Origin: Modestobacter altitudinis
GTDB taxonomy: Bacteria > Actinomycetota > Actinomycetes > Mycobacteriales > Geodermatophilaceae
NCBI RefSeq assembly: GCF_005930475.1
Contig: NZ_SJEW01000037.1
Location: 1 to 46,099 of the forward strand
Length of the DNA: 46,099 nucleotides
Direction of reading: 5' to 3'
Part shown: piece by piece, positions 8,432 through 16,226 of the stretch
Position numbering within the stretch: the stretch's first letter is position 1
Layout: each line of letters begins with the position of its first letter
Made by a program: the position numbers and the translations under genes
The notes under the pieces: generated by a model
What the model saw: only the letters and a program-made list of their open reading frames with translations
The model's database searches: none
What the model was told of the DNA's origin: nothing

Positions 8432-9169
8432 GTGGACGCCCAGCCACCGTTCCCCACGCCCGACGCCGACCGCCCCGACCCGCTCGTCCCGGTGCTCGAG
8501 CAGCGCGCCGCGCAGGGTGAGACCCGTGGCCTCGCGCTGTTCTGCCACGGCGGCACCGTCGCCAGCATCGAGCCGCCCCGGGAGCGCGCCCTCTCGCTGG
8601 TGCGGATCCGCGCCATCGACCAGTTCGTGCACGCCTCCGCCGGGCACCTGGGGATCGGCACGGCACTGATCCGCTACCGCGTCGCCGGCTGGAACGGGGA
8701 GGCCGCCGATGCCTTCCAGGACGTCCGCTGGGCGGTCGAGCAGCTCCGGCAGCAGCACGGCACCGACGTCCCGATCGTGCTGGTCGGGCACTCCATGGGC
8801 GGCCGGGCCGCTCTGCGCGCCGGCGGGGAGCCGTCGGTCACCGCCGTCTGCGCGCTGGCTCCGTGGACGCCGCCGGGCGAGCCGGTGATGCAGCTGCGCG
8901 GCCAGACCGTGGCGATCCTGCACGGTCGCGGCGACCGCTGGGTCCCGGCCCGGCTCTCCTTCGACCACGCCGTCCGCGCCCGCCGGGCCGGCGCGCGGGT
9001 CGCCCGCTTCACCGTCGCCGGTGGGCACTCGATGATCCGCCGCGCCGCCCGCTGGCACGCCTTCGCCCGGGACGTCGTGCTCGCCGGCACCGGGCTCGAA
9101 CCGTTGCGCGCCGACATCGCCGAGGCCCTGCAGCAGCCGGGCCCGGAGGGGCTGGCCGTCCCGCTGTAA
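8432..9169 (+). CDS. Alpha/beta hydrolase
   Basis: A 245-residue cytoplasmic protein with a complete hydrolase core. The oxyanion strand is LALFCHGG, the nucleophile elbow GHSMGGRAA, the acid lies in LHGRGDRWVP and the general base in VAGGHSMIRR. The layout resembles dienelactone hydrolase/BAAT-like actinobacterial esterases with no large lid. The GTG start has AAGGA six bases upstream. No signal peptide is seen. The substrate is unknown. Confidence 0.88.
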   Translation: MDAQPPFPTPDADRPDPLVPVLEQRAAQGETRGLALFCHGGTVASIEPPRERALSLVRIRAIDQFVHASAGHLGIGTALIRYRVAGWNGEAADAFQDVRWAVEQLRQQHGTDVPIVLVGHSMGGRAALRAGGEPSVTAVCALAPWTPPGEPVMQLRGQTVAILHGRGDRWVPARLSFDHAVRARRAGARVARFTVAGGHSMIRRAARWHAFARDVVLAGTGLEPLRADIAEALQQPGPEGLAVPL

Positions 9170-9303
9170 CGGGGTCGTTCGACGCTGCGTCACCTCGCGC
9201 GGGGCAGGTCCACCCGATCGAGCGACCTGTTCCGAGATGCGAGGGTCGGCGACTGCTTGTTCACTGTGCGTGAGAGCCCGATCACATGCAGTGGGGAGGT
9301 GGC

Positions 9304-10227
9304 ATGACCGAGCACGCGCACGCTGTCGCTCCGCGACGCCGCCTCCCCCGCTCCGCCGGCCGGGCGCTGGTGCTCGCCGGCGTCGGGACCGGCTTGTGGC
9401 TGCTCGGCTCGGCCGCCTCGACCGCTTCGGCGGAGGAGGCCGTGCCCCCGCCCGGTCCGGTGCTCTCCGTCGCCGCCGACCTGCTCACGCCGGTCGGCCA
9501 GGTCGTCGCACCGATGACGCAGCAGGTCGTGGTCCCGGCGGTCAGCCCCGTGGTGCGACCGGTCGTCACGGACGTCCTGACGCCGACGGTCCAGCAGGTC
9601 GTCGTCCCGGTCGCGGACCAGGTCGTCGTCCCCGTGGCGGACCAGGTCGTCGTGCCCGTGGTGGACCGCGTCGTCCTCCCCGTGGTGGACCAGATCGTCG
9701 TCCCCGTGGTGGACCAGATCGTCGTCCCCGTGGTCGACCCCGTGGTAGACCCCGTGGTCGACCCCGTCATTGAGCCGGTCGTCGAGGACGTCGTCGTGGA
9801 CGTCGTCCCGGTCGTGCCCCTCCCCACCCCGGCCGTCGACGGTGCCACCGCCCTGCCCGAGCACGCTGACGACGCGTCGTCCGTCGCGCTGCCGACGGCG
9901 ACCGTCGCGGACCCCGCCGACGACTCGGCACCGTCCCCGGCGAGGGCGTCCTCGGCCGCTCCGGCGGCTGGTGACGAGGTCCTCGCCGGTCCGGCCGCGC
10001 CCGGGACGACGCCCGGGCCGTCGGCGCCCGCGGCGCCGGCGGGCCTGCCCGCCACGCCCGTGCCCACGTCGTCGGCAGGGCCCGGCTCCTCCACCGGTGA
10101 CCAGACGCCGGCCGACCTCTCCTCCGCTCCGCGGACGGTGCTCGGCGCCGCCCTCGCGGCGGCGCTCGGGACCGGGTCCCGACCGGCCCGTCCCGCCTCC
10201 TTCGAGCCCTCCTTCTCGCCCGACTGA
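9304..10227 (+). CDS. Secreted DQVVVPVV-repeat protein, unknown function
   Basis: A 307-residue exported protein. A basic N-terminus and hydrophobic segment (GRALVLAGVGTGLWLLG) lead to a likely signal-peptidase site after ASTASA. Residues ~100-160 form a regular repeat: eight-residue units DQVVVPVV, then four-residue DPVV units with a conserved Pro and Asp. This suggests alternating short beta strands and turns. The C-terminal ~130 residues are a low-complexity Ala/Pro/Ser/Thr stalk with no sortase motif or second membrane span. ATG 9304 has a strong GGGGAGG site. It lies 106 bases upstream of a chaplin on the same strand, so a shared role at the cell surface is plausible. I do not recognise the family. 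Confidence 0.7.
   Translation: MTEHAHAVAPRRRLPRSAGRALVLAGVGTGLWLLGSAASTASAEEAVPPPGPVLSVAADLLTPVGQVVAPMTQQVVVPAVSPVVRPVVTDVLTPTVQQVVVPVADQVVVPVADQVVVPVVDRVVLPVVDQIVVPVVDQIVVPVVDPVVDPVVDPVIEPVVEDVVVDVVPVVPLPTPAVDGATALPEHADDASSVALPTATVADPADDSAPSPARASSAAPAAGDEVLAGPAAPGTTPGPSAPAAPAGLPATPVPTSSAGPGSSTGDQTPADLSSAPRTVLGAALAAALGTGSRPARPASFEPSFSPD
9591..9785 (+). repeat. In-frame 24-bp/12-bp tandem repeat within the VVVP protein
   Basis: About six units of 24 bp encoding DQVVVPVV followed by 12-bp units encoding DPVV. The DNA repeats are near-identical (GACCAGRTCGTCGTCCCCGT), so the tract could expand or contract by slippage. Confidence 0.75.
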
Positions 10228-10333
10228 ATCCGCCGCCGTCAGCCCTGCGCTGACCTGCGGCACCACCCGGCCCGCCCCTCGGACGGGACCGGTCCCCCTC
10301 AGTCCGGCACCACCCTCGAGAAGGACACCTCTC

Positions 10334-11551
10334 ATGAACGTGTGGATGAAGCGCGCCCTGCAGACGGGCCTGTTCACCGGCGGCCTGCTGGCCCTCGGCA
10401 CCGGCATCGCCTCCGCCGACGACGGCGTGGCCGACGTGACCGTCCCGGTCACCGTCACCGACAACGCCCTGGCCGTCCTCGGCACGGCCGGCAGCACCCC
10501 GGCAGAGATCGACCTGCCGGCGCTGGACGGCACCCTCGCCGCCGACCTCGGGGCGATCAGCGTGACCGTGCCGATCACGATCGGCGGGAACGCGGCGGAC
10601 GTCGCGGGGATCGACGTCGTGCAGCCCGACGCCGAGATCCCCGCCGCTCCCGCGGCAGGCCCGGCGACGGGCTCGCTCGTGGACGTCGACGTCCCGGTGA
10701 GCGTCACCGGCAACGCGGCCGCTGTTCTCGGCGAGGCGACCGCCGACAGCCCGGCCGCCCCGCCGGCGACGGGCAGCGGGGCCGGCGGGTCACTCGCGGA
10801 CGTCGACGTCCCGGTGACCGTCTGCGGCAACGGCCTCGGCGTCCTCGGCGACGCCACCGGGAGCTGCACTCCCCCGGCCACCACGCCGGGCACCGGCGGG
10901 GACCCCGTTGTCGACGTCGACGCGCCGGTGACCGTCTGCGGCAACGGCCTCGGCGTCCTCGGCGACGCCACCGGGAGCTGCACTCCCCCGGCCACCACGC
11001 CGGGCACCGGCGGGGACCCCGTCGTCGACGTCGACGCGCCGGTGACCGTCTGCGGCAACGGCCTCGGCGTCCTCGGCGACGCCACGGGGAACTGCACTCC
11101 CCCGGCCACCACGCCGGGCACCGGCGGCAACCCCGCCATCGACGTCGACGTCCCGGTGACCGCCTGCGGCAACGGCCTCGCCCTCCTCGGCGACGCCACC
11201 GGCGGCTGCACCACCCCGGCGACGCCGGTGCAGCCGACCACCCCCGGCACCGGGGGCACCCCGGCCGACCCGACCACGCCGGAGGTCCTGACCGGTCTGC
11301 AGGGTCCGGCCACGTCGGCCGGCCCGGTCACCCTCGGCGCGGTGGACCAGCACGGTGCGGTCCGCGAGGTGCGCGCCCCGGCCTCGTCCGGCGTCCTGGT
11401 GACCGCTGACGGCAGCAGCTCCGGGACGTCCGGAGGGCTGGCCTACACCGGCACCCCGGTGGGCACGCTGGCGCTCAGCGGCCTGCTCGCCCTGGCGTTG
11501 GGGCTCGCTCTGATCGTGCTCCCCCGCCGTCGGACCAGCACCCTCGGCTGA
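10334..11551 (+). CDS. Long chaplin with class E sortase anchor
   Basis: A 405-residue secreted, wall-anchored protein. A signal peptide ends GTGIASA-DD. Seven chaplin-like repeats of the form VDVPVTVxGNxxxVLG follow. The first three lack cysteines; the last four carry the chaplin Cys pair (VTVCGNGLGVLGDATGSC) and repeat every 38 residues. A Pro/Thr linker leads to LAYTG near residue 369, a ~20-residue membrane span and an Arg tail, the LAxTG signal used by class E sortases for long chaplins in Streptomyces. Chaplins form hydrophobic amyloid-like surface layers. AAGGA precedes ATG 10334. No sortase or rodlin is in the window. Confidence 0.88.
   Translation: MNVWMKRALQTGLFTGGLLALGTGIASADDGVADVTVPVTVTDNALAVLGTAGSTPAEIDLPALDGTLAADLGAISVTVPITIGGNAADVAGIDVVQPDAEIPAAPAAGPATGSLVDVDVPVSVTGNAAAVLGEATADSPAAPPATGSGAGGSLADVDVPVTVCGNGLGVLGDATGSCTPPATTPGTGGDPVVDVDAPVTVCGNGLGVLGDATGSCTPPATTPGTGGDPVVDVDAPVTVCGNGLGVLGDATGNCTPPATTPGTGGNPAIDVDVPVTACGNGLALLGDATGGCTTPATPVQPTTPGTGGTPADPTTPEVLTGLQGPATSAGPVTLGAVDQHGAVREVRAPASSGVLVTADGSSSGTSGGLAYTGTPVGTLALSGLLALALGLALIVLPRRRTSTLG
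10811..11230 (+). repeat. Four 114-bp tandem repeats encoding Cys-containing chaplin units
   Basis: CCGGTGACCGTCTGCGGCAA-type starts fall at about 10811, 10925, 11039 and 11153, exactly 114 bp apart. The first three are nearly identical in DNA, indicating recent duplication or gene conversion. Confidence 0.85.
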
Positions 11552-11562
11552 CCCGGACGCGG

Positions 11563-11596
11563 ACGGGCCCGGTCACCTCGCGGTGGCCGGGCCCGT
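11563..11596. terminator. Bidirectional hairpin terminator
   Basis: Arms ACGGGCCCGGTCACC and GGTGGCCGGGCCCGT with a 4-base TCGC loop form a 15-bp stem with one G-T pair. It sits between the convergent chaplin and acdS genes and can serve both. Confidence 0.7.
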
Positions 11597-11616
11597 TCGT
11601 CGGGGTCGAGGGGTCC

Positions 11617-12672
11617 TCAGGAGAACAGCGCGCTGTAGCCGTTGAGCGCGGGCTGACCGCCGAGGTGGGCGTAGAGCACCGTCGCCGACGGGTCGATCTC
11701 ACCCCGGCCGACCAGGTCGATCGTGGCCGCCATCGACTTCCCCTCGTACACCGGGTCGGTGACCATGCCCTCGGTGCGGGCCGCCAGTTCCATCGCGGCG
11801 ATCGTCGTCGCGTCCGGGATGCCGTAGACCCCGGCGTGGAAGCGCTCGTCGAGCTCGACGTCGGCCAGCGTCAGCGGGCGCTGCAGGCCGATCGCCGTCG
11901 CCGTCCGCTGCGCGATCCGCAGCACCTGGTCGCGGGTCTCGGCCGGCTCGGCCGAGGCGTCGATGCCCAGCACCCGGCGCGGCCGGGCACCCTGCTCCTC
12001 GAGCTGGGCGAAGCCGGCGACCATGCCGGCCTGGGTCGAGCCGGTCACCGAGCAGACGACGACGGTGTCGAAGAAGACGCCGAGCTCCGCCTCCTGGGCG
12101 GCGACCTCGTGCGCCCAGTTCGCGAAGCCGAGACCTCCGAGCGGGTGGTCCGACGCCCCGGCCGGGATCGGGTAGGGCTTCCTGCCGCCGTCGACGATCT
12201 CCTGCAGCGCGGTCTCCCAGCTCTCCTTGAACCCGATGCCGAACCCGGCCTTCACCAGCCGGACGTCGGCGCCGGCCAGCCGGCTGATCAGGATGTTGCC
12301 GACCTTGTCGTAGACCGCGTCGGGCCAGTCGACCCAGCTCTCCTGCACCAGCACGCATCGCAGCCCGACGTGCGCGGCGACGGCGGCGACCTGCCGGGTG
12401 TGGTTGCTCTGCACCCCGCCGATGGAGACCAGCGTGTCGCAGCCCTGGGCCAGCGCGTCGGCGACCAGGTACTCCAGCTTCCGGGTCTTGTTGCCGCCGA
12501 AGGCGATGCCGGAGTTCACGTCCTCTCGCTTGGCCCACACCGCAGCGCCGCCCAGGTGGGCGGTCAGCCGGTCCAGGCGGTGCACCGGCGAGGGTCCGAA
12601 CAGCAGCGGGTGCCGGGGGAAGTCGTCCAGGGTCGTCGCCCTCCGGGCGGCGGGCGGGTCAGGTGGCGCCAT
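11617..12672 (-). CDS. acdS: 1-aminocyclopropane-1-carboxylate deaminase
   Basis: A 351-residue PLP enzyme of the tryptophan-synthase-beta fold. It opens ACC, the plant ethylene precursor, to 2-oxobutyrate and ammonia. PLP lysine is Lys62 in [11 protein letters not shown], and [10 protein letters not shown] is the substrate loop. Tyr309-Glu310 in DPVYEGKSM and the Leu in [11 protein letters not shown] match the Glu295/Leu322 pair that separates true ACC deaminases from D-cysteine desulfhydrases. Its start overlaps the end of the GntR gene by 14 bases, so the regulator is transcribed with it. This suggests use of plant-derived ACC as a nitrogen source. Confidence 0.94.
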   Translation of the reverse strand: MAPPDPPAARRATTLDDFPRHPLLFGPSPVHRLDRLTAHLGGAAVWAKREDVNSGIAFGGNKTRKLEYLVADALAQGCDTLVSIGGVQSNHTRQVAAVAAHVGLRCVLVQESWVDWPDAVYDKVGNILISRLAGADVRLVKAGFGIGFKESWETALQEIVDGGRKPYPIPAGASDHPLGGLGFANWAHEVAAQEAELGVFFDTVVVCSVTGSTQAGMVAGFAQLEEQGARPRRVLGIDASAEPAETRDQVLRIAQRTATAIGLQRPLTLADVELDERFHAGVYGIPDATTIAAMELAARTEGMVTDPVYEGKSMAATIDLVGRGEIDPSATVLYAHLGGQPALNGYSALFS

Positions 12673-13327
12673 CGCGGGTCTCCTCCAGTTCGGACAGCAG
12701 CGCCGTCCAGATCTCGGTGGTGGTGGTGACGGCGGCGTCGACGTCGGCCGTCGCGCAGGCGGCGATCAGCTGCTCGTGCAGCGCGACCGACTCGCGGCCG
12801 TGCGCGGCGGCGAACCGCTGCCGCTCCAGCCGGCGGACCGCGGGGGTGAAGCGGTCGATCGTGGCCCGCACCGCGGTGTTCCCGCAGCGGGCCAGCAGCA
12901 CGTCGTGCAAGTCGTCGTCGGCGGCGAGTGCGCCGTCGAGGTCCCCGGCACCGACGGCGGCGGCGAAGCGCTCGTTGGCAGCCCGCATCGCGGCGACGTC
13001 GGCGGCGGTGACCGTCGCGGCGGCCTCCTGGACGGCCAGTTCGTGCATCGCCCGGACGACGACGGCGGCGTCCCGCACCTGCTCCGGCACCAGCGGGGTG
13101 ACCCGGGTGTGGCTCTGCGGCTTGCTCTCCACCAGCCCCTCGTCCGCGAGCCGGGCGAGTGCGGTGCGCACCGGGGCGACCGACAGGCCGAGCCGGCCGG
13201 CCAGCTCCGCGTCCTTGACCACGGCGCCGGGTGCGAGCTCCCCGCTGACGATGGCCGACCGGATGAGCATCAACGCGTGGTCCCGCAGCAGCACCCGGGG
13301 CACCGGACCGATCGTCACAGCTGACAT
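12659..13327 (-). CDS. GntR (FadR-type) regulator of acdS
   Basis: About 222 residues from ATG 13327. The N-terminal winged helix ([34 protein letters not shown]) is followed by an all-helical FCD effector domain with the usual Asp/His metal-site residues ([14 protein letters not shown]). It is the first gene of the acdS operon and overlaps acdS, so it is very likely the ACC-responsive autorepressor. A perfect palindrome lies just before the start. The -10 box overlaps the ATG, so the in-frame GTG at 13318 may be the real, leaderless start. FCD regulators usually bind carboxylic acids; the ligand here is inferred only. Confidence 0.9.
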   Translation of the reverse strand: MSAVTIGPVPRVLLRDHALMLIRSAIVSGELAPGAVVKDAELAGRLGLSVAPVRTALARLADEGLVESKPQSHTRVTPLVPEQVRDAAVVVRAMHELAVQEAAATVTAADVAAMRAANERFAAAVGAGDLDGALAADDDLHDVLLARCGNTAVRATIDRFTPAVRRLERQRFAAAHGRESVALHEQLIAACATADVDAAVTTTTEIWTALLSELEETRDGAT

Positions 13328-13354
13328 CTGACATGTCAGTTGCTGCCGTGTCAA
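13326..13354 (-). promoter_or_regulatory. Promoter and palindromic operator of the gntR-acdS operon
   Basis: On the minus strand, TTGACA (13349-13354), a 17-base spacer and TCAGAT (13326-13331) form a sigma-70-type promoter. The 12-bp perfect palindrome CTGACATGTCAG (13328-13339) overlaps spacer and -10. That position suits autorepression by the GntR protein. Confidence 0.6.
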
Positions 13355-13428
13355 GCACCGTGACCGATCCGGCGGGATCGTTGCGGTCGGCGACCGTGCA
13401 GCCGCTCGCCGGGGCGGCGCGCGGTCCC

Positions 13429-13434
13429 TAGCGT
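13429..13434 (+). promoter_or_regulatory. Putative leaderless -10 box of the rhodanese gene
   Basis: TAGCGT lies eight bases before ATG 13443, and no Shine-Dalgarno sequence is visible between them. Confidence 0.4.
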
Positions 13435-13442
13435 TGGCGCCC

Positions 13443-13889
13443 ATGAGCCTGGACTGGACGACGAGCCCCGCCGACGCAGCTGCGCACTTCGCCCACCGGC
13501 TGGCCGTGGAGACCGACGTCTCCGACGTGCACGCCGCCCTGGAGTCCGGCCGGCCCGGGTTCGTGCTGGTCGACAGCCGCAGCGCCGAGTCCTGGGCGCA
13601 GGGGCACGTGCCCGGCGCCGTCCACCTGCCCGGCCGCGAGATCGCCGGGCGGGCCGCGGCCGAGCTCGACTCCGCCGTCCCGGTGGTCACCTACTGCTGG
13701 GGTCCGGGCTGCAACGGCGCCACCCGGGCAGCGATGACGCTGGCCCGGCGGGGCTACCGGGTGCGGGAGATGATCGGCGGGTTCGAGTACTGGGCCCGGG
13801 AGGGCCTGGCCGTCGAGACGGCGGACGGCGTCGCGCGACCGGACGTCGACCCGCTCACCGCACCGGCCGGCATCAGCTGCGGCTGCTGA
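13443..13889 (+). CDS. Single-domain rhodanese-like sulfurtransferase
   Basis: A 148-residue rhodanese fold: VLVDSRSAESWAQGHVPGAVHLPGREI is the central sheet and CH2 region. The active loop is YCWGPGCNGATRAA; its first Cys is the likely persulfide carrier, a WGPGCN loop typical of an actinobacterial rhodanese group. The protein ends ISCGC, with two further cysteines. It is divergent from gntR-acdS. An in-frame open stretch follows directly after its TGA (see 13890-14066). The sulfur acceptor is unknown. Confidence 0.88.
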   Translation: MSLDWTTSPADAAAHFAHRLAVETDVSDVHAALESGRPGFVLVDSRSAESWAQGHVPGAVHLPGREIAGRAAAELDSAVPVVTYCWGPGCNGATRAAMTLARRGYRVREMIGGFEYWAREGLAVETADGVARPDVDPLTAPAGISCGC

Positions 13890-14066
13890 GCCTCAGCACA
13901 CCCCCGGCAGCTGGACCTGCGGGTCGTCGAGCGCGAGTTCACCCTCGTCGGGGTCAACCCGGCGCTGGACTCCTTCGCCGACCTCGCTGCCGAGCTCAGG
14001 AGCACCTCCGAGCGCGAGGCCGCCGAGCACGGCCGCCTGCTCAGCACCACCCGCGTCGCCGCCTGA
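13890..14066 (+). pseudogene. Start-less coding remnant after the rhodanese
   Basis: The frame after the rhodanese TGA stays open for 58 codons with near-perfect GC3 (about QLDLRVVEREFTLVGVNPAL then DSFADLAAELRSTSEREAA), ending at TGA 14064. It contains no ATG, GTG or TTG. It therefore looks like the 3' end of a gene that lost its start, or a C-terminal extension cut off by a stop. I do not recognise the family. Hairpin element copy 2 begins directly after its stop codon, as it does after intact genes elsewhere. Confidence 0.4.
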
Positions 14067-14130
14067 AGAAGGCCCCTTCCACCCCACGCTCAGCGAGCTG
14101 AGCGCGGGCCCCAGGGAGGGGGCCGCTCCA
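14067..14130 (+). repeat. Gene-end hairpin element, copy 2
   Basis: Starts right after TGA 14064-14066 with AGAAGGCCCCTTCC and ends with GGAGGGGGCCGCTCCA. The inner part CGCTCAGCGAGCTGAGCG is a near-perfect hairpin. It matches copies at 5460, 27318 and 41634. The convergent GNAT gene ends inside it. Confidence 0.7.
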
Positions 14131-14668
14131 GCCCGCCCCGAGGGGGCGGGTCGTCGGAGAGCCGGCTCCACAGCAGCTCGTCGTGCTTCATGCCGTCGGG
14201 GTAGCGGTACGACCGGCGGAGCCGGCCCTCCTGCGTGAAGCCGGCCTTGACAGCGACCCGGGCCGAGGCGGTGTTCCCCACCGCGTGGAACAGCTGGACG
14301 CGGTCCAGCTCCAGGGCGGAGAACCCCCAGCGGCACACGGCATCGGTGCAACGCGCGGCGATCCCACGGCCGCGGGCGGCGGCCACCGTCCAGTAGCCGA
14401 CCTCGCCCTCGTCCTGCACGCGGTCGATCTCGTGCAACGACAGCGAGCCGACCAGCACGCCGCCGTCCTCGACCGCCCACGAGCAGTGCTCGGCGGTCCA
14501 CCCCGCGATCCGGGCCAGCCGCGCGCGGGCGCCGTCCAGGGTGGTCGCCTCCTCGCCGTTCCAGCGGCGCAGCAGCGGGTCCTGGGCCGCGGCGCACAGG
14601 GCCTCGGCGTCGTCGTCGCGCCACGGCCGGAGCACCAGCTCGTCGACCGACAGGCTGACCGGCTCCAC
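14090..14668 (-). CDS. GNAT N-acetyltransferase, RimJ/RimL type
   Basis: A 192-residue acetyltransferase. LVLRPWRDDDAEAL is the N-terminal strand and helix, the acetyl-CoA loop is ARGRGIAARC, and the C-terminal motif is NTASARVAVKAGFTQEG. The fold matches RimJ/L-type ribosomal-protein or small-molecule acetylators. The GTG start lies three bases after the stop of the upstream GntR gene, with GGAG in that gene's end, so it is the last gene of the nag operon. Its final ~12 residues (ERPPPWGPRSAR) are encoded by hairpin element copy 2 and are unlikely to be conserved. A link to amino-sugar acetylation is suggested by context only. Confidence 0.85.
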   Translation of the reverse strand: MEPVSLSVDELVLRPWRDDDAEALCAAAQDPLLRRWNGEEATTLDGARARLARIAGWTAEHCSWAVEDGGVLVGSLSLHEIDRVQDEGEVGYWTVAAARGRGIAARCTDAVCRWGFSALELDRVQLFHAVGNTASARVAVKAGFTQEGRLRRSYRYPDGMKHDELLWSRLSDDPPPRGGLERPPPWGPRSAR

Positions 14669-14671
14669 GGC

Positions 14672-15433
14672 TCAGCTCCTGCCCAGCTCGACGGTCATCA
14701 GCAGCTCGTAGCGGTCGCCTCGGTAGGTGGACTCGGCGTGCTCCACCGGCCGGCCGCCGCTGTAGGACACCCGGTCGAACACCAGCACCGGACGCCCGGC
14801 CGGCACGCCGAGCAGTGCCCCGGTCGCCCGGTCGGCCTCGGCGGCGCGCACCGTCTGCTCGGCCCGGTCGATGGTGCAGCCGTACTCGTCGGCCAGCAGC
14901 GTGTAGAGCGAGCCGGTCAGGTCCTGCCGGTCCAGGTCGGGCAGCACGCCTGCCTCGTACCAGGCATCGTCGATCGACATCGGCTGGTCGTCGGCGAGCC
15001 GCAGCCGGCGCACGTGCCAGGCCTGGGCACCCGGCGGCAGCTCGAGGGCCCGCCGGGTGGCCGGCGGCGGCACCGACCGGGCGACGTCGAGCACGGCCGT
15101 GCCCGGGCGCAGCCCGAGCCGGCGCATGTCCTCGTGGAAGGAGGCCAGGTGCAGCCGGGACCGGGCGGCCCGCTCGGCCACGAAGGTGCCCTTGCCGCGC
15201 ACCCGGACCAGGACGCCCTCGCTGACCAGCTGGCCGATCGCCTCGCGGACGGTGATCCGGCTGACCCCGTGCTCGACGCAGAGCTGCCGCTCGCCGGGCA
15301 GCGGCGACCCGGCGGGCAGCCGGGCGGCCAGCTCGGTCAGCCGACCGCGGAGCTGCTCGTGCTTGGGCACCATCCCGTCGACGATGAACGGCTCCGCCCC
15401 CGCCGTCGTGCCGGCGGCCCGCCGGATGCTCAC
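14672..15433 (-). CDS. GntR/HutC-family regulator of amino-sugar genes (DasR/NagR-like)
   Basis: A 253-residue regulator. The N-terminal winged helix (LPGERQLCVEHGVSRITVRE) is followed by a UTRA effector domain (DDAWYEAGVLPDLDRQDL, VLVFDRVSYSGGRPVEH). UTRA regulators of the DasR/NagR/YvoA group sense glucosamine-6-phosphate or GlcNAc-6-phosphate and control GlcNAc uptake genes. It overlaps nagB by four bases. The predicted operator is the dre-like palindrome at 18779-18794 between the two PTS arms. Confidence 0.9.
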   Translation of the reverse strand: MSIRRAAGTTAGAEPFIVDGMVPKHEQLRGRLTELAARLPAGSPLPGERQLCVEHGVSRITVREAIGQLVSEGVLVRVRGKGTFVAERAARSRLHLASFHEDMRRLGLRPGTAVLDVARSVPPPATRRALELPPGAQAWHVRRLRLADDQPMSIDDAWYEAGVLPDLDRQDLTGSLYTLLADEYGCTIDRAEQTVRAAEADRATGALLGVPAGRPVLVFDRVSYSGGRPVEHAESTYRGDRYELLMTVELGRS

Positions 15434-16224
15434 CACCCCTGCTCCTCGAGCTTGTGCGACAAGACGTAGCGGTAGTGCTCGGCGCGGGCCAGCCGGCTGC
15501 CGGCGGCCTCGTCGACGACGGCGGTGACGTGCGGGTGCAGCTGCAGCACCGACCCCGGGCAGGACGCCGTCAGCGGTCCCTCCAGCGCGGCGGCGACCGC
15601 GGCCGCCTTCGCCTCCCCGGTCGCCACGAGCACCAGGTGCCGGGCGCCCAGGATGGTGCCCAGGCCCTGGGTGATGACGTGCCGCGGCACCGCGGCGACG
15701 TCGCCGCCGAAGAACCGGGCGTTGTCCGAGCGGGTCTGCTCGGTCAGCGTCTTGACCCGGGTGCGGCTGGCCAGCGAGGAGCCGGGCTCGTTGAAGCCGA
15801 GGTGCCCGTTGGCGCCGATGCCGAGCACCTGGACGGCGACCGGGCCGGCCGAGAGCAGCAGCTGCTCGTAGTCCCGGGCGGCCTGCAGCGGGTCGGAGGC
15901 GGCGCCGTCGGGTCCGTGCACGACCGCGGGGTCCAGGCCGAGGGCGTCGGTGAGCTCGCGGCGGATGACCTCCCGGTAGGACTCCGGGTGCCCGGCGGGC
16001 AGGCCGACGTACTCGTCGAGCAGGAAGGCCTGCACCCCGGTGAACCCCAGCCCCTCCTCGCGGCGCCGCAGCAGCTCGCGGTAGGCCAGCAGCGGCGAGG
16101 ACCCGGTGGCCAGGCCGAGCACGACCGGCCCACCCCGCGCGACCGCGTCGAGCACCGACCCCGCGACGGCGTCGGCGACGACCCGTCCGCAGTCCTCGGG
16201 CGTGGGCAGCAGGACGACCTCCAC
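15430..16224 (-). CDS. nagB: Glucosamine-6-phosphate deaminase
   Basis: A 264-residue enzyme converting glucosamine-6-phosphate to fructose-6-phosphate and ammonia. LATGSSPLLAYREL is the phosphate-binding loop, FLLDEYVGL holds the catalytic Asp, and LGIGANGHLGFNEPG carries the catalytic His/Glu region. C-terminal YRYVLSHKLEEQGW replaces the allosteric tail of the E. coli enzyme. Start GTG 16224 has GAGAGGAG upstream, inside the end of nagA. The gene lies two bases after the nagA stop and overlaps the regulator by four. Confidence 0.95.
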   Translation of the reverse strand: MEVVLLPTPEDCGRVVADAVAGSVLDAVARGGPVVLGLATGSSPLLAYRELLRRREEGLGFTGVQAFLLDEYVGLPAGHPESYREVIRRELTDALGLDPAVVHGPDGAASDPLQAARDYEQLLLSAGPVAVQVLGIGANGHLGFNEPGSSLASRTRVKTLTEQTRSDNARFFGGDVAAVPRHVITQGLGTILGARHLVLVATGEAKAAAVAAALEGPLTASCPGSVLQLHPHVTAVVDEAAGSRLARAEHYRYVLSHKLEEQGW

Positions 16225-16226
16225 GG

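Noticed and set aside
10811-11230. Regular 114-bp repeats considered as a CRISPR-like or other array
   Set aside because: The period is a multiple of three and encodes chaplin units; there are no spacers.
9190-11331. Very long open frame on the minus strand opposite the repeat protein and chaplin
   Set aside because: It is a mirror of GC-rich repeats. The plus-strand genes have signal peptides, repeats and ribosome sites, while the minus frame reads as low-complexity without a domain.
13887-13889. TGA after the rhodanese considered as a selenocysteine codon
   Set aside because: I see no SECIS-like structure and the rhodanese ends with a normal Cys tail, so a start-less remnant is simpler.
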